A DNA stretch of 13,525 nucleotides from JBPOHE01 sp052035915 (GCA_052035915.1 JBPOHE010000168.1:1-13525); one strand, 5' to 3'; counted from the stretch's first letter, positions 1 through 6,666 are shown. Made by a program: numbers and translations. The notes: generated from the letters alone by a model not told the origin.

Positions 1-163
1 CCGTGCCCATGTTGGCCTCGGCGCCCTTGCCGATCGCCAGGTTGGCGGATTGATTGACATTGCTCAGGTTGGTGATGGTGGAATCCTTGACCTCGGAGCC
101 GGCGAAGGCGATTGAAGAAAGGGCGAAAAGGCCGAGGGCGGTCAATGTGGTATGCAGTTTCAT
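1..163 (-). CDS. Secreted protein of unknown function, 5' part only
   Basis: Reading leftward from the ATG whose complement is at 161-163, the frame stays open to the window edge (54 codons plus one base). The start is supported by AGGAG seven bases upstream. Residues 1-22 form a clear Sec signal peptide: basic start MKLHT, a hydrophobic core, and an A-F-A type cleavage site before GSEVKD. The mature part is small-residue and Asn/Ala rich, with pieces such as NLSNVNQSANLAIG. The spacing of N, Q and A recalls curlin-type or other repetitive surface proteins, but 32 mature residues are too few to assign a family. Expected location is the periplasm or cell surface. The protein is divergent from the EACC1/CHAT unit and is probably unrelated to it. 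The remainder lies outside the window. Confidence 0.75.
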   Translation of the reverse strand, partial: MKLHTTLTALGLFALSSIAFAGSEVKDSTITNLSNVNQSANLAIGKGAEANMGT

Positions 164-202
164 GGTTCATCTCCTGGAAAAGTAGTGTTCATCATCTGGT
201 TT

Positions 203-229
203 CCGGCGGCGTCTCATTCGCGCCGCCGG
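203..229 (-). promoter_or_regulatory. Perfect 9-bp GC-rich hairpin in the leader of the secreted protein gene
   Basis: CCGGCGGCG at 203-211 is the exact reverse complement of CGCCGCCGG at 221-229, with a nine-base loop. It lies about 40 bases upstream of the secreted protein's ATG, so it would form in that gene's 5' leader if transcription starts further right. No U-run follows on either strand, so it does not look like an intrinsic terminator. Its role (mRNA stability, translational control or protein binding) is unknown. Confidence 0.45.
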
Positions 230-381
230 TGAGACATACTCTACCCCTGGCTGTCGGCGACAACATGGCAGGAGTACCAGTGGAAGTGTGAAGAATTCAC
301 CAGCTTGGTTGTTGCTTCCCAAGCTCCAGCTTGCGGCCACCATCCAAAAGAAGGAATTTCCCCGATGGCACAGGTTGTTGT

Positions 382-410
382 TTGCAAATCCCAAAGGCGT
401 TGGGCACTAT
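382..410 (+). promoter_or_regulatory. Candidate sigma70 promoter for the EACC1-CHAT unit
   Basis: A -35-like TTGCAA (382-387) and a weak -10-like CACTAT (405-410) are separated by 17 bases. The spacer contains a dyad, CCCAA (390-394) and TTGGG (400-404), which could be an operator. A second dyad, TATCC (420-424) and GGATA (436-440), lies just before the ATG at 445. The -10 match is poor (3 of 6), so this is a suggestion only. No Shine-Dalgarno is visible before 445; the mRNA would start with a short, A-rich leader. Confidence 0.3.
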
Positions 411-444
411 CTCCAAACCTATCCGATTCTTTTTGGGATAAAAA

Positions 445-840
445 ATGGAACTGCTACTGGAAAGTGATGACGTGGGGAATCTCGGCGAGGTCCGGGATGA
501 AATGGCGCGCCTGATAGCCGCTCAGGGTCTCGAGGATGTCCTGAAGCTTGGTTCGATCGAGGTCCCAGAGGCCGGGGAGGCCCATCGGGGTGACCCGTCG
601 ACCCTCTGGACTGTGCTGGCGGTGGCTCTGGGGGCGGGAGGGGCGCTGACGGTCGCGGTGAGCGAGAAGGGTTTTCTCACTCAGCTCGCGCGCATTCTGG
701 AAAAGCACCTCGAATCCCGCCGTATCCGGGCGGTGATTCACGAGACCCCCAAGACCACCCACATCGAGCTGGAAGGCTCCGCCCGTCGGATCGAGAAGTT
801 GTTGCGTACCCACTGGGCCGGAGAACAACAGAGGCCATAA
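445..840 (+). CDS. EACC1-like effector-associated protein (conflict-system component)
   Basis: This 131-residue protein resembles the Effector-Associated Constant Component 1 (EACC1) family, described as a constant partner in NTPase-centred biological conflict systems with variable effectors. The match rests on overall architecture: a short acidic N-terminal region (1-50), a Gly/Ala-rich hydrophobic stretch at about 54-72 containing VALGAGGAL, a basic helix ending in SRR (about 78-93), and a C-terminal strand-turn-helix with HIELEGSARRIEKLLR (106-121). The hydrophobic stretch could be a membrane helix or a buried core. The start at 445 gives the expected length although no ribosome site is visible; GTG at 472 is a possible later start. 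The stop lies ten bases before the CHAT-STAND gene, so the two are almost certainly co-transcribed and functionally coupled. The family assignment is from remembered sequence pattern, not a profile search. Confidence 0.72.
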   Translation: MELLLESDDVGNLGEVRDEMARLIAAQGLEDVLKLGSIEVPEAGEAHRGDPSTLWTVLAVALGAGGALTVAVSEKGFLTQLARILEKHLESRRIRAVIHETPKTTHIELEGSARRIEKLLRTHWAGEQQRP

Positions 841-850
841 GGAGTGCCCC

Positions 851-3800
851 ATGCGCAGTTACACCCTCAAGCTTTTCCCGCGCACCGCCAGCGATTACGA
901 GCTGCGTTGCTACGAGGAGAATGCCGTCACGCCTTTCGCCCAGTATCCCCTGTCCGCCGCCGACCTGAACCACTTGATCACGACTAGTGAACAGGGGTAC
1001 CGCTCCGCCGCCCCGTCGCTGACGTGGCTGGGTCGGGAACTCTACCGCTGGCTGGAGGATACCAGCCAGGGCTGTCTCTCACAGCGGCGTAACGCAGAGC
1101 GCCACGTCGCGCTCCACCTCGACGGTGCCGCCGGTCTGCGTCACCTGCCGTGGGAACTGTTGCACGATGGGCAGACCTTCCTCTGCGCCGACTCTCACCG
1201 CCTCTTCACCCCAGTACGCCGGGCAAGCGAGTTTTTGTCCCACGGCTGCCCTCTCCAAAACCGCTACCTACGGGTCCTGTTCATGGCCGCCTCGCCGCGC
1301 AACACCCAGCCCGAACTCGACTTCGAGGCCGAGGAGGGGCGCATTCTCGACGCCACCCGTTCCCAGGGAGTTGAGTTGGTGGTGGAGGAGAGCGGCAGCC
1401 TGGCCGGCTTGCAGAGAGTGATTGAGGACTATCCAGCGGGCTATTTTGACGTGGTTCACCTCACCGGCCATGCGGATGTTGAGAATGACCGCGCCTTTTT
1501 TTGGCTGGAAGACGACTACGGATACCAGCAGAAGGTTAACGCTGATCAGCTCGCCCGTGCTTTTGCTGGGCGCTTCCCCCGCCTGCTCTTCCTCTCGGGG
1601 TGCCGCACCGGCCAGACCCCTGCCCTCGGCATGCCCTCGCTCAGTGAATCCATGGTCCAGGCGGGTGCCCCGGCGGTCCTCGGCTGGGCCCTGCCAGTCG
1701 GCGACCAGGCCGCCACCCACCTGGCGGAAACCCTCTACCACAAGCTTGCCGTCGGCGACCGCCTGGATGAAGCGGTAGCTGCCGCCCGCCAGGGTCTATG
1801 GGAGAGGAGAACCGACTACTGGCATCAACTGCGCCTGTACGCCGATCCCACTCCCTTGACCGCATTGGTCACCGCGCCCCAGCACCCAGGCCGAGAGAAA
1901 TTCCGCATCAAACCTGCCACTCAGGCTTTCCTCGATCCCGAGGGGCGCGTCCGCGTCTGTGACCGGCGTGGTTTTGTCGGTCGCCGTCGCCTGCTGCAGA
2001 GCGCCCTGAGAATCCTGCGCGCCCGGCCAGGCGACGATGAGTATCGGCCCGGCCTGTTACTTCACGGGATGGGGGGACTGGGCAAGAGCAGCCTCGCCGC
2101 CCGTCTTTGTGACCGCCTCGCGCCCACTCATGACCCCTGGGTCTGGTATGGTCGCCTCGACGCCAACGAGGTGCTACGCCGCTTTACCCAGCGCCTCGCC
2201 GACAACAACGCCCGAACCCTACTCGCGGATGACTCCCTCGGCCTTGACCAGCGTCTTGAACGGCTCTTCTCCGAGCACCTCAAACGCCCATTGCTGCTGG
2301 TCTTCGACGATTTTGAACACAACGCCCAGGTCGCGGAAATTGCTGCACCGGGCGCCAAACGCTTTCTACCCCGTACCCGCCCGGATGGCCGTCTGATCCT
2401 GGAATCCTCCGCCGAGACCGCCCTGCGCGCGGTGCTGGTGGCGATTCGCGAGAGTGGTACGGACAGCCGCGTGATCGTCACCTGCCGCCAGCGGCTCTCC
2501 GGCCTCCCCCTGGCTGATCTCGGCCTGACCACCTTTCTCGGCGCGGAGCTGGAGAAGAAAACCCAACGCCTCGTCGCCTTTGCGCCGAATTCCAAGGTTG
2601 CGCCGGAGCCCCGTACGCGAGCCCTGGAAGTGGCCGCAGGTAACCCGCGGTTGCTGGAATGGCTGGACGCGGTCTTGCGGGACCCGCAAATCAATCCCGA
2701 AGCCCTGCTGGGCCGCATTGAAAACAAGGCCGCCGAGTTCCGCGAGGATGCCCTGCTGGAAGGGCTGCTCGACCAGTTGCCGAGCGACACCTTGCGAACC
2801 CTGGCGTTACTGACCCTCTACGAACTCCCCGTACCCTTTGAAGCCATAGCCGCTCTCGACTTGGCCCCCGGGCTTGCCGAGCGGTTGCGTCGTCTCACGG
2901 GTCTCGGACTGGCGGAGAGTCTCCGAATCGAAGGAGAAACACCACATACCTGGTGCTTCGCCTCACCCCTTCTCGCTCCGTTGTTAGAAGGGGAACTGGA
3001 CGCAACAGAGCGCGCCCAAGCCCTCGGCACGGCGGCTCAAATCCTCTACCGCCTGTGGTGGGAGGATGAACAAGAAGGAGTTACCGAGGCCCAGGCCCTG
3101 GAGATCCGCCGCCTGGCTCTCGCCGCTCGCGACCAGCCCCTGGCTGCCAAGGTTACCGACCGCATCGCCACCTGGGCGGTGAACAGCCACCGCTATCGCG
3201 AGGCGCAACGCTGGTGCGAAGAGGCGTTGGTTCTGGGGGAGGATTATCCTCTGCTTCACACCCTGGCACGGGCCGAAAAGGTCCTGGGAGGACCCCAGGT
3301 CAGGGAACACTACGAAAGGGCGCTAGCCTGCGCCCTGGAGGATAAAGACCTAGCCCCTGACAAGTCGATCATATTGGCAGCAATCCAACATAACCTCGCC
3401 GAGCTGGTCGCCCAGCAAGGCGACATCCCGCGCGCCCTGCAACTGTGGAACGAGTCGCTCGTCCTCAAGGAAAAAATCGGCGACGTGAAGGGCAAGGCCG
3501 CAACGCTTTCCATGATGGCGGGCGTCATCGCCCAGCAAGGCGACATCCCGCGCGCCCTGCAACTGTGGAACGAGTCGCTCGTCCTCCTGGAAAAAATCGG
3601 CGACGTTCAGGGCAAGGCCGCAACGCTGGCGAACATGGCCTGGGCCGCGGGACAGGAGGGGGACGGGGAGCGGGCTATCGAACTCAACCGCCGCGCCCTG
3701 GCGGCCTTGGTCCAGGTACGGGCCTGGGGCGATGTGGTGAGGGTGCTTGGCAATCTCAGCGACTTGGTGGAGCCTCCGGAGGCCCGAGCCTGCCTAGCCC

Positions 3801-4168
3801 AGGCCCTGTGGCTGGCCTTGCGCATCCATGCGCCGGTGGAGGACTCGCTCAACCTGTGCGGGGCGATGCTCCAGGCCCTCGGTGGGTTGGAAGCAGAGGC
3901 CGCGCCGCTCTTGGCTGGGGCGGCAGCCTTCCTGGTAGCGACACGCGGCGGCCAGCACCCTCAGCAGGAACAGCTTTTCCAGCACGCCGGGGCGCTGCTT
4001 TTCGCCTGCGCCCAGGCGCGGGGTGTGGGGGAGGATGACTTCCCGCATTGGCTGGAGGAGCTGGGCCTGCTCGACGCCGCCCGCCTTCTGCCGGCCCTGG
4101 TGGCCTTCCTGGAAGGGGAGGTTGGCGACTGGCTGTTCGAGCGCACCTGGGTGCCGCGGCTGGGATGA
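851..4168 (+). CDS. CHAT protease - NB-ARC/STAND ATPase - TPR protein (NLR-like conflict protein)
   Basis: This 1105-residue intracellular protein combines sensor, switch and effector. The CHAT caspase-like module spans about 85-345: LPWELLHDG near 99-107, the catalytic His in HLTGHA (His207) and the catalytic Cys in LSGCRTG (Cys251). The STAND/NB-ARC NTPase follows (about 370-620): Walker A GMGGLGKSS at 406-414 (Lys412), Walker B LLLVFDD at 481-487, a sensor-like VIVTCR at 541-546 and the GNP motif at 597-599. A probable winged-helix region comes next (about 640-720), then helical/TPR repeats (about 740-965), of which units at about 844-883 and 884-923 are nearly identical. A helical tail to 1105 completes it. 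Residues 1-84 are unassigned. GGAG overlapping the preceding TAA supports the ATG at 851. In known relatives, ligand binding to the repeat tail drives ATP-dependent oligomerisation and activates the effector. Here, the trigger and the protease substrate are unknown. All catalytic motifs are intact, with no frameshift. Confidence 0.9.
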   Translation: MRSYTLKLFPRTASDYELRCYEENAVTPFAQYPLSAADLNHLITTSEQGYRSAAPSLTWLGRELYRWLEDTSQGCLSQRRNAERHVALHLDGAAGLRHLPWELLHDGQTFLCADSHRLFTPVRRASEFLSHGCPLQNRYLRVLFMAASPRNTQPELDFEAEEGRILDATRSQGVELVVEESGSLAGLQRVIEDYPAGYFDVVHLTGHADVENDRAFFWLEDDYGYQQKVNADQLARAFAGRFPRLLFLSGCRTGQTPALGMPSLSESMVQAGAPAVLGWALPVGDQAATHLAETLYHKLAVGDRLDEAVAAARQGLWERRTDYWHQLRLYADPTPLTALVTAPQHPGREKFRIKPATQAFLDPEGRVRVCDRRGFVGRRRLLQSALRILRARPGDDEYRPGLLLHGMGGLGKSSLAARLCDRLAPTHDPWVWYGRLDANEVLRRFTQRLADNNARTLLADDSLGLDQRLERLFSEHLKRPLLLVFDDFEHNAQVAEIAAPGAKRFLPRTRPDGRLILESSAETALRAVLVAIRESGTDSRVIVTCRQRLSGLPLADLGLTTFLGAELEKKTQRLVAFAPNSKVAPEPRTRALEVAAGNPRLLEWLDAVLRDPQINPEALLGRIENKAAEFREDALLEGLLDQLPSDTLRTLALLTLYELPVPFEAIAALDLAPGLAERLRRLTGLGLAESLRIEGETPHTWCFASPLLAPLLEGELDATERAQALGTAAQILYRLWWEDEQEGVTEAQALEIRRLALAARDQPLAAKVTDRIATWAVNSHRYREAQRWCEEALVLGEDYPLLHTLARAEKVLGGPQVREHYERALACALEDKDLAPDKSIILAAIQHNLAELVAQQGDIPRALQLWNESLVLKEKIGDVKGKAATLSMMAGVIAQQGDIPRALQLWNESLVLLEKIGDVQGKAATLANMAWAAGQEGDGERAIELNRRALAALVQVRAWGDVVRVLGNLSDLVEPPEARACLAQALWLALRIHAPVEDSLNLCGAMLQALGGLEAEAAPLLAGAAAFLVATRGGQHPQQEQLFQHAGALLFACAQARGVGEDDFPHWLEELGLLDAARLLPALVAFLEGEVGDWLFERTWVPRLG
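3408..3627 (+). repeat. Tandem near-identical TPR-encoding DNA repeats, 120-bp period
   Basis: Bases 3408-3507 and 3528-3627 match at 96 of 100 positions; the four differences fall at AA/CT in the Lys/Leu codon and GA/TC in the Lys/Gln codon. The period is 120 bp, that is 40 residues, matching one TPR-type unit (AQQGDIPRALQLWNESLVL followed by EKIGDV-GKAATL). The flanking TPR units are diverged, so this pair reflects recent duplication or gene conversion inside the sensor region of the CHAT-STAND protein. Confidence 0.9.
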
Positions 4169-4268
4169 GGAGGGATGGCCACCCAGCCCAGGCCACCGGG
4201 CGGCTGTCCTCCCTCCCTGCGCTTGGTGAAACAGCCGTCTCGGGCATAGGGCCTTGAGGCCGATTTTC

Positions 4269-4285
4269 GTTCTCTTGGAGAGAAC
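4269..4285. promoter_or_regulatory. 17-bp dyad GTTCTCT-TGG-AGAGAAC
   Basis: Seven-base arms are perfectly complementary around a three-base centre, giving the form GTTCT-N7-AGAAC. The same form recurs at 13269-13285. It could be a small RNA hairpin, a degenerate terminator on the minus strand (followed there by GAAAAT) or a protein-binding site. The sequence does not decide between these. Confidence 0.35.
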
Positions 4286-4364
4286 AATCACCCCATAAAA
4301 TCTGGCCTTTGCTCTCAAGATCTCAACAGAAAAGGGCTATTTCTGTCCATGCCCGGGCTTATGC

Positions 4365-4395
4365 AGGCTGGTGATGAGCGTAGCGAATCCCAGCT
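4365..4395 (+). repeat. REP-like 31-bp unit
   Basis: This unit starts AGGCTGGTGATGAGCG and ends GCGAATCCCAGCT. It matches the reverse complement of 4572-4602 at 29 of 31 positions. It is probably one copy of a genome-wide short interspersed repeat. It is followed by the small stem AGCTTTGCAGCT. Confidence 0.65.
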
Positions 4396-4494
4396 TTGCA
4401 GCTATCCGGGCTTCACTGGGGCAGGCCGGGAGGTGAGCAAAAATTGGCCGCCACCCCTCGATCCTGTGATGGCAAGGGATGACGACCGATGTAA

Positions 4495-4644
4495 TACCAT
4501 TTCTCGATAGGTATTATCGATATTCGCAGGCTGGTGTTGAGGCGCGAAGCGCTGAAACCCAGCTTCTCAGTAGCTGGGATTCGCTTCGCTCATCGCCAGC
4601 CTACCTCATGGCTTTCAGGCGGATAAACCAATAGGAAATGGTAT
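4495..4644. mobile_element. 150-bp MITE-like element with 10-bp inverted ends
   Basis: ATACCATTTC at 4495-4504 is perfectly complementary to GAAATGGTAT at 4635-4644. A second internal short dyad, ATACC/GGTAT, lies at the left end (4495-4515). No coding frame lies inside, and no convincing target-site duplication is visible outside the ends. The size, inverted ends and central hairpin fit a non-autonomous miniature transposable element; alternatively it is a composite palindromic repeat cluster. Confidence 0.5.
4529..4602. repeat. 74-bp REP-like hairpin inside the inverted-repeat element
   Basis: The left arm begins AGGCTGGTGTTGAG and the right arm, read in reverse complement, begins AGGCTGGCGATGAG. 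The arms meet at CCCAGCT/AGCTGGG around a TCTCAGT-type loop, giving a long imperfect stem. The right arm is nearly identical to the single unit at 4365-4395. The pairing of two oppositely oriented units is typical of REP doublets. Confidence 0.65.
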
Positions 4645-4702
4645 GAGGTTTGGGCGTTATATTTTTCGCCAGATCCAGCAGGAATCGTTCTGGAAGCGGC
4701 CC

Positions 4703-5038
4703 TTACCCGGCCTGGCCCGGAGGATCGGCCTTGGAGCCACCCATGCACAGGGGCGAATCCGGGACCCGCCCGCCCTGGGCGAACCATTCCTCCGGCGTCA
4801 GGGTATGCAGGGCGAGGGCATGGAGCCCGGTGTGCAGCTCTTCGCTGAGCAGGGCGTTGATGCGGCGATGGCGATTGATCAGGCGTTCGTCGATGAACTG
4901 GTCGCTGACCACCACCAGCTTGAAATGGGTCTCCGAGCCCGGGGGGACGGCATGCATGGAACTTTCATTGATGACCTCCAGATGCAGCGGTCGCAGCTCG
5001 GTTTGGAGTCTGGAGTGGATTCTGTCTTGTCGCGTCAT
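4703..5038 (-). CDS. bolA: BolA family protein
   Basis: This 111-residue protein has the BolA fold signature: RIHSRLQTEL at 6-15, ESSMH-containing loop at 25-29, THFKLVVVS-QF at 37-48, the RHRRINALL helix at 57-64 and the conserved LHALALHTLTPEEW at 72-85 with the invariant His in that segment. BolA proteins bind monothiol glutaredoxins and [2Fe-2S] clusters through conserved His residues, linking iron-sulfur/redox status to stress and envelope control. ATG at 5038 was chosen because it places the fold at the N-terminus; its ribosome site is a weak G-run, and an in-frame ATG at 5083 is possible. A tail of about 25 residues past the fold (GGRVPDSP...) is unremarkable. It follows the 152-residue hypothetical gene by 97 bp and could share its transcript. 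It may be any BolA subgroup member; the symbol denotes the family. Confidence 0.87.
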   Translation of the reverse strand: MTRQDRIHSRLQTELRPLHLEVINESSMHAVPPGSETHFKLVVVSDQFIDERLINRHRRINALLSEELHTGLHALALHTLTPEEWFAQGGRVPDSPLCMGGSKADPPGQAG

Positions 5039-5134
5039 GCCGGTCGCCCCCCGTCGAGTGAAGCTGGTAAATGGTTCTTCCATCCTCAATGCGGCGGGGA
5101 CCGGGAATTTCAAGCCCACCCGGGCCTTGGCGAC

Positions 5135-5593
5135 TCAAACGGCGGCGTAATCCTCCAGTAACAGGTATTGCTGTTGGGCTTCGTTGTGGTCGCCAGCCTG
5201 ATCGCTGTGGATCATGAGGCAATTCTTCGCCATGCGCGCCTCCAAGGCCGCTTGCCAAGCAAGGTTCTTGCCTTTGGCCGTGGTCTCGGAAGGTTGCAGA
5301 GCGGCCGCCGCCGCCATGGCGACGAAGTGATCGGCCTGGGCCAGCCAGTCGGTGTCGTTGCCGCAGGCGGTGAAGGTCTTGGCGGCATAGCCCTTGGCCG
5401 CCCGGTAGGCCTGCTCGATCTCCGGGTCGGAACGCTCCGGGTTGAGGGCGACCTCGACAGCCCGTTGGACCAGGGTATCGCGCGACAGATCGAGGACGCT
5501 CCGCACGAAGCAACCGGCCATGAAGCGACGCCCGGATTCGTCGAGGGCATCGAGGGCGGCACGAAACTCCTGGTCATTGGTGATGCTGGACAT
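5135..5593 (-). CDS. Conserved-looking protein of unknown function, Ala-rich helical
   Basis: The 152-residue protein starts at an ATG with a good GGAGGAGAG ribosome site, which supports it as a real gene. It is predicted to be mostly helical, cytoplasmic and alanine rich, without signal peptide or membrane helix. Recurrent features are RRFMAGCFVRSVLDL (about 22-36), ERSDPEIEQAYRAAKGYAAKTF (about 53-74) and FVAMAAAAALQP (about 89-100). The pattern of DPEIEQAYRAAK followed by Ala-rich helices loosely recalls the helical Imm-5-like putative immunity domain, but that resemblance is weak and not claimed. It lies 49 bp downstream of the P-loop-like ATPase gene on the same strand, so the two may work together. 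Confidence 0.72.
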   Translation of the reverse strand: MSSITNDQEFRAALDALDESGRRFMAGCFVRSVLDLSRDTLVQRAVEVALNPERSDPEIEQAYRAAKGYAAKTFTACGNDTDWLAQADHFVAMAAAAALQPSETTAKGKNLAWQAALEARMAKNCLMIHSDQAGDHNEAQQQYLLLEDYAAV

Positions 5594-5617
5594 GGGACCT
5601 CTCCTCCGGGCCGAAAC

Positions 5618-5668
5618 AATATTTATATTTTAGCGAAAACTTCTATACCCAGGGATGATGCCTATCAA
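5618..5668 (-). promoter_or_regulatory. Candidate promoter for the 152-residue protein gene
   Basis: On the minus strand, TTGATA (complement of 5663-5668), inside the 3' end of the ATPase gene, is followed after about 15-16 bases by TATAGA. A further very AT-rich TAAAATATAAATATT tract lies at about 5618-5632. This contrasts with the GC-rich surroundings and suggests a second start of transcription between the two genes. It rests on composition and consensus likeness only. Confidence 0.28.
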
Positions 5669-6620
5669 TGGGGGTGGTCGCTTCGCCGTCGAGGGTTTTC
5701 AGTTCCAGTACGTCCACATGGAGATAGACAAAGAGGGCGGCGATCACCTGATCGAGTTGGGGGAGGAGTCGGGGTGAGAACAGTAGCTGGCGGTCCACCC
5801 CTTCGGTCCAGCCGTAGATGGAGTTTCGCAGATCTTCGCGGCTGCGCACCAGTGTGTGGATGTCATGGAGCAGTTTGAAATATTCGGTGCGGGTCGGACT
5901 CAGACCGAGGAGAACGAAGAGTTCGGCCAGGGCCTCGAACAGACCACGGGCCTCGTCGCCAAGGTCGAAGTCCTGGGGCTGATAATCGACCCGGCGGTTG
6001 GAGACATCGTTGACCCAGACCCGAAAGCTGGATTTCTGCAAGGAGTGGTACAGGGGTTGATCCGAGAGCAGAAACACCAGCAGGTGATCGGGATTGGCGA
6101 AATAGGCATGGTCCGGTGTGACCCAGCGGGCGGTCTGGAGGAATTTGTACAGCCGGATATGTTCCCGGAAGTCGGCGGCCTGGAGCTGGTCCAGCACCAG
6201 CAGGGTGCCTTCGGCCTCGCTGAAGGCGCAAGCCTCGCTGAGGATCTGGTCCAGGGGGTCGATCGGGGTCGGTTGCAGGCCGTGTTCGTCGCGGCTGGGA
6301 GGCAGGATCGACTCCCGTAGCGGCGGTTTCTGCTGGGTGAAGTCGTGATAGAGGGTGTGGGGATAGGCCAGGGCCTCCGCCAAGGCCATGGCGAAGGCCG
6401 TCTTGCGACGGTTGGAGCCGCCTTCGACGTTCAGGCAGCGGAGCTTGTCGACCGGATTCTGCAACAGGCAGCGGATCTGGTATTCGTAATCGTCGTTGGA
6501 CTCGAAACCATGTCGCGCCATCAAGGCCTGCAAGGATTTCAGGCGCATGATCCGATCCGCCGTGGGTCTTGGGGTTGGCCGCCGCATCTGGTCCGCGGCG
6601 CTCCGGGTCGGCGCCGACAT
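5643..6620 (-). CDS. Divergent P-loop (AAA-like) ATPase of unknown function
   Basis: With the ATG at 6620 this is 325 residues. A Walker A-like segment GGSNRRKT at 67-74 keeps the first Gly, Lys73 and Thr74 but has Arg72 where the second Gly is expected. A Walker B-like TLLVLDQ at 139-145 has Asp144 followed by Gln instead of the usual catalytic acid. LLVFLLSD at 180-187 could be a sensor strand. The C-terminal part (about 220-320) is helical. It might bind nucleotide with little hydrolysis, or act as an AAA-like scaffold. No strong ribosome site precedes 6620; a TTG two codons upstream and an ATG at 6548 (preceded by GGCGG) are alternatives, and residues 1-24 look poorly conserved. It is first in a likely unit with the 152-residue protein and perhaps bolA. 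Confidence 0.75.
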   Translation of the reverse strand: MSAPTRSAADQMRRPTPRPTADRIMRLKSLQALMARHGFESNDDYEYQIRCLLQNPVDKLRCLNVEGGSNRRKTAFAMALAEALAYPHTLYHDFTQQKPPLRESILPPSRDEHGLQPTPIDPLDQILSEACAFSEAEGTLLVLDQLQAADFREHIRLYKFLQTARWVTPDHAYFANPDHLLVFLLSDQPLYHSLQKSSFRVWVNDVSNRRVDYQPQDFDLGDEARGLFEALAELFVLLGLSPTRTEYFKLLHDIHTLVRSREDLRNSIYGWTEGVDRQLLFSPRLLPQLDQVIAALFVYLHVDVLELKTLDGEATTPIDRHHPWV

Positions 6621-6666
6621 GGACAAGGGGTAAGAAACACCGCCTGGAGGCGTCGCGCCGGGAAAG

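Larger units (their letters stand above)
4169..4702. other. Gene-free repeat-rich interval between the CHAT gene and bolA
   Basis: No convincing coding frame is present in these 534 bases; the open frames lack ribosome sites and recognisable protein features. The interval holds weak stem candidates after the CHAT stop (CGGCTGT 4201-4207 with ACAGCCG 4231-4237), a GTTCT-N7-AGAAC dyad (4269-4285), one REP-like unit (4365-4395) and an inverted-repeat element (4495-4644). No clear intrinsic terminator with a U-run was found for the CHAT gene. Confidence 0.7.

Noticed and set aside
167..394. 75-codon minus-strand open frame upstream of the secreted protein gene
   Set aside because: Includes the leader hairpin and has no coherent protein character; it overlaps the likely regulatory region of two divergent genes.
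305..514. Plus-strand open frame overlapping the EACC1 start
   Set aside because: Out of frame with the EACC1-like gene, no ribosome site, and no recognisable protein features.
454..852. 132-codon minus-strand open frame opposite the EACC1-like gene
   Set aside because: Covers the same bases as the EACC1-like frame, has no recognisable motif, and is opposite a gene tightly coupled to the CHAT gene.
2128..2790. 220-codon minus-strand open frame inside the CHAT-STAND gene
   Set aside because: Ser/Arg-rich antisense shadow of the NB-ARC coding sequence, which has intact Walker motifs on the other strand.
3408..3627. Possible CRISPR-like repeat array
   Set aside because: The two copies are in frame, 120 bp apart and encode TPR units, so this is a protein repeat.
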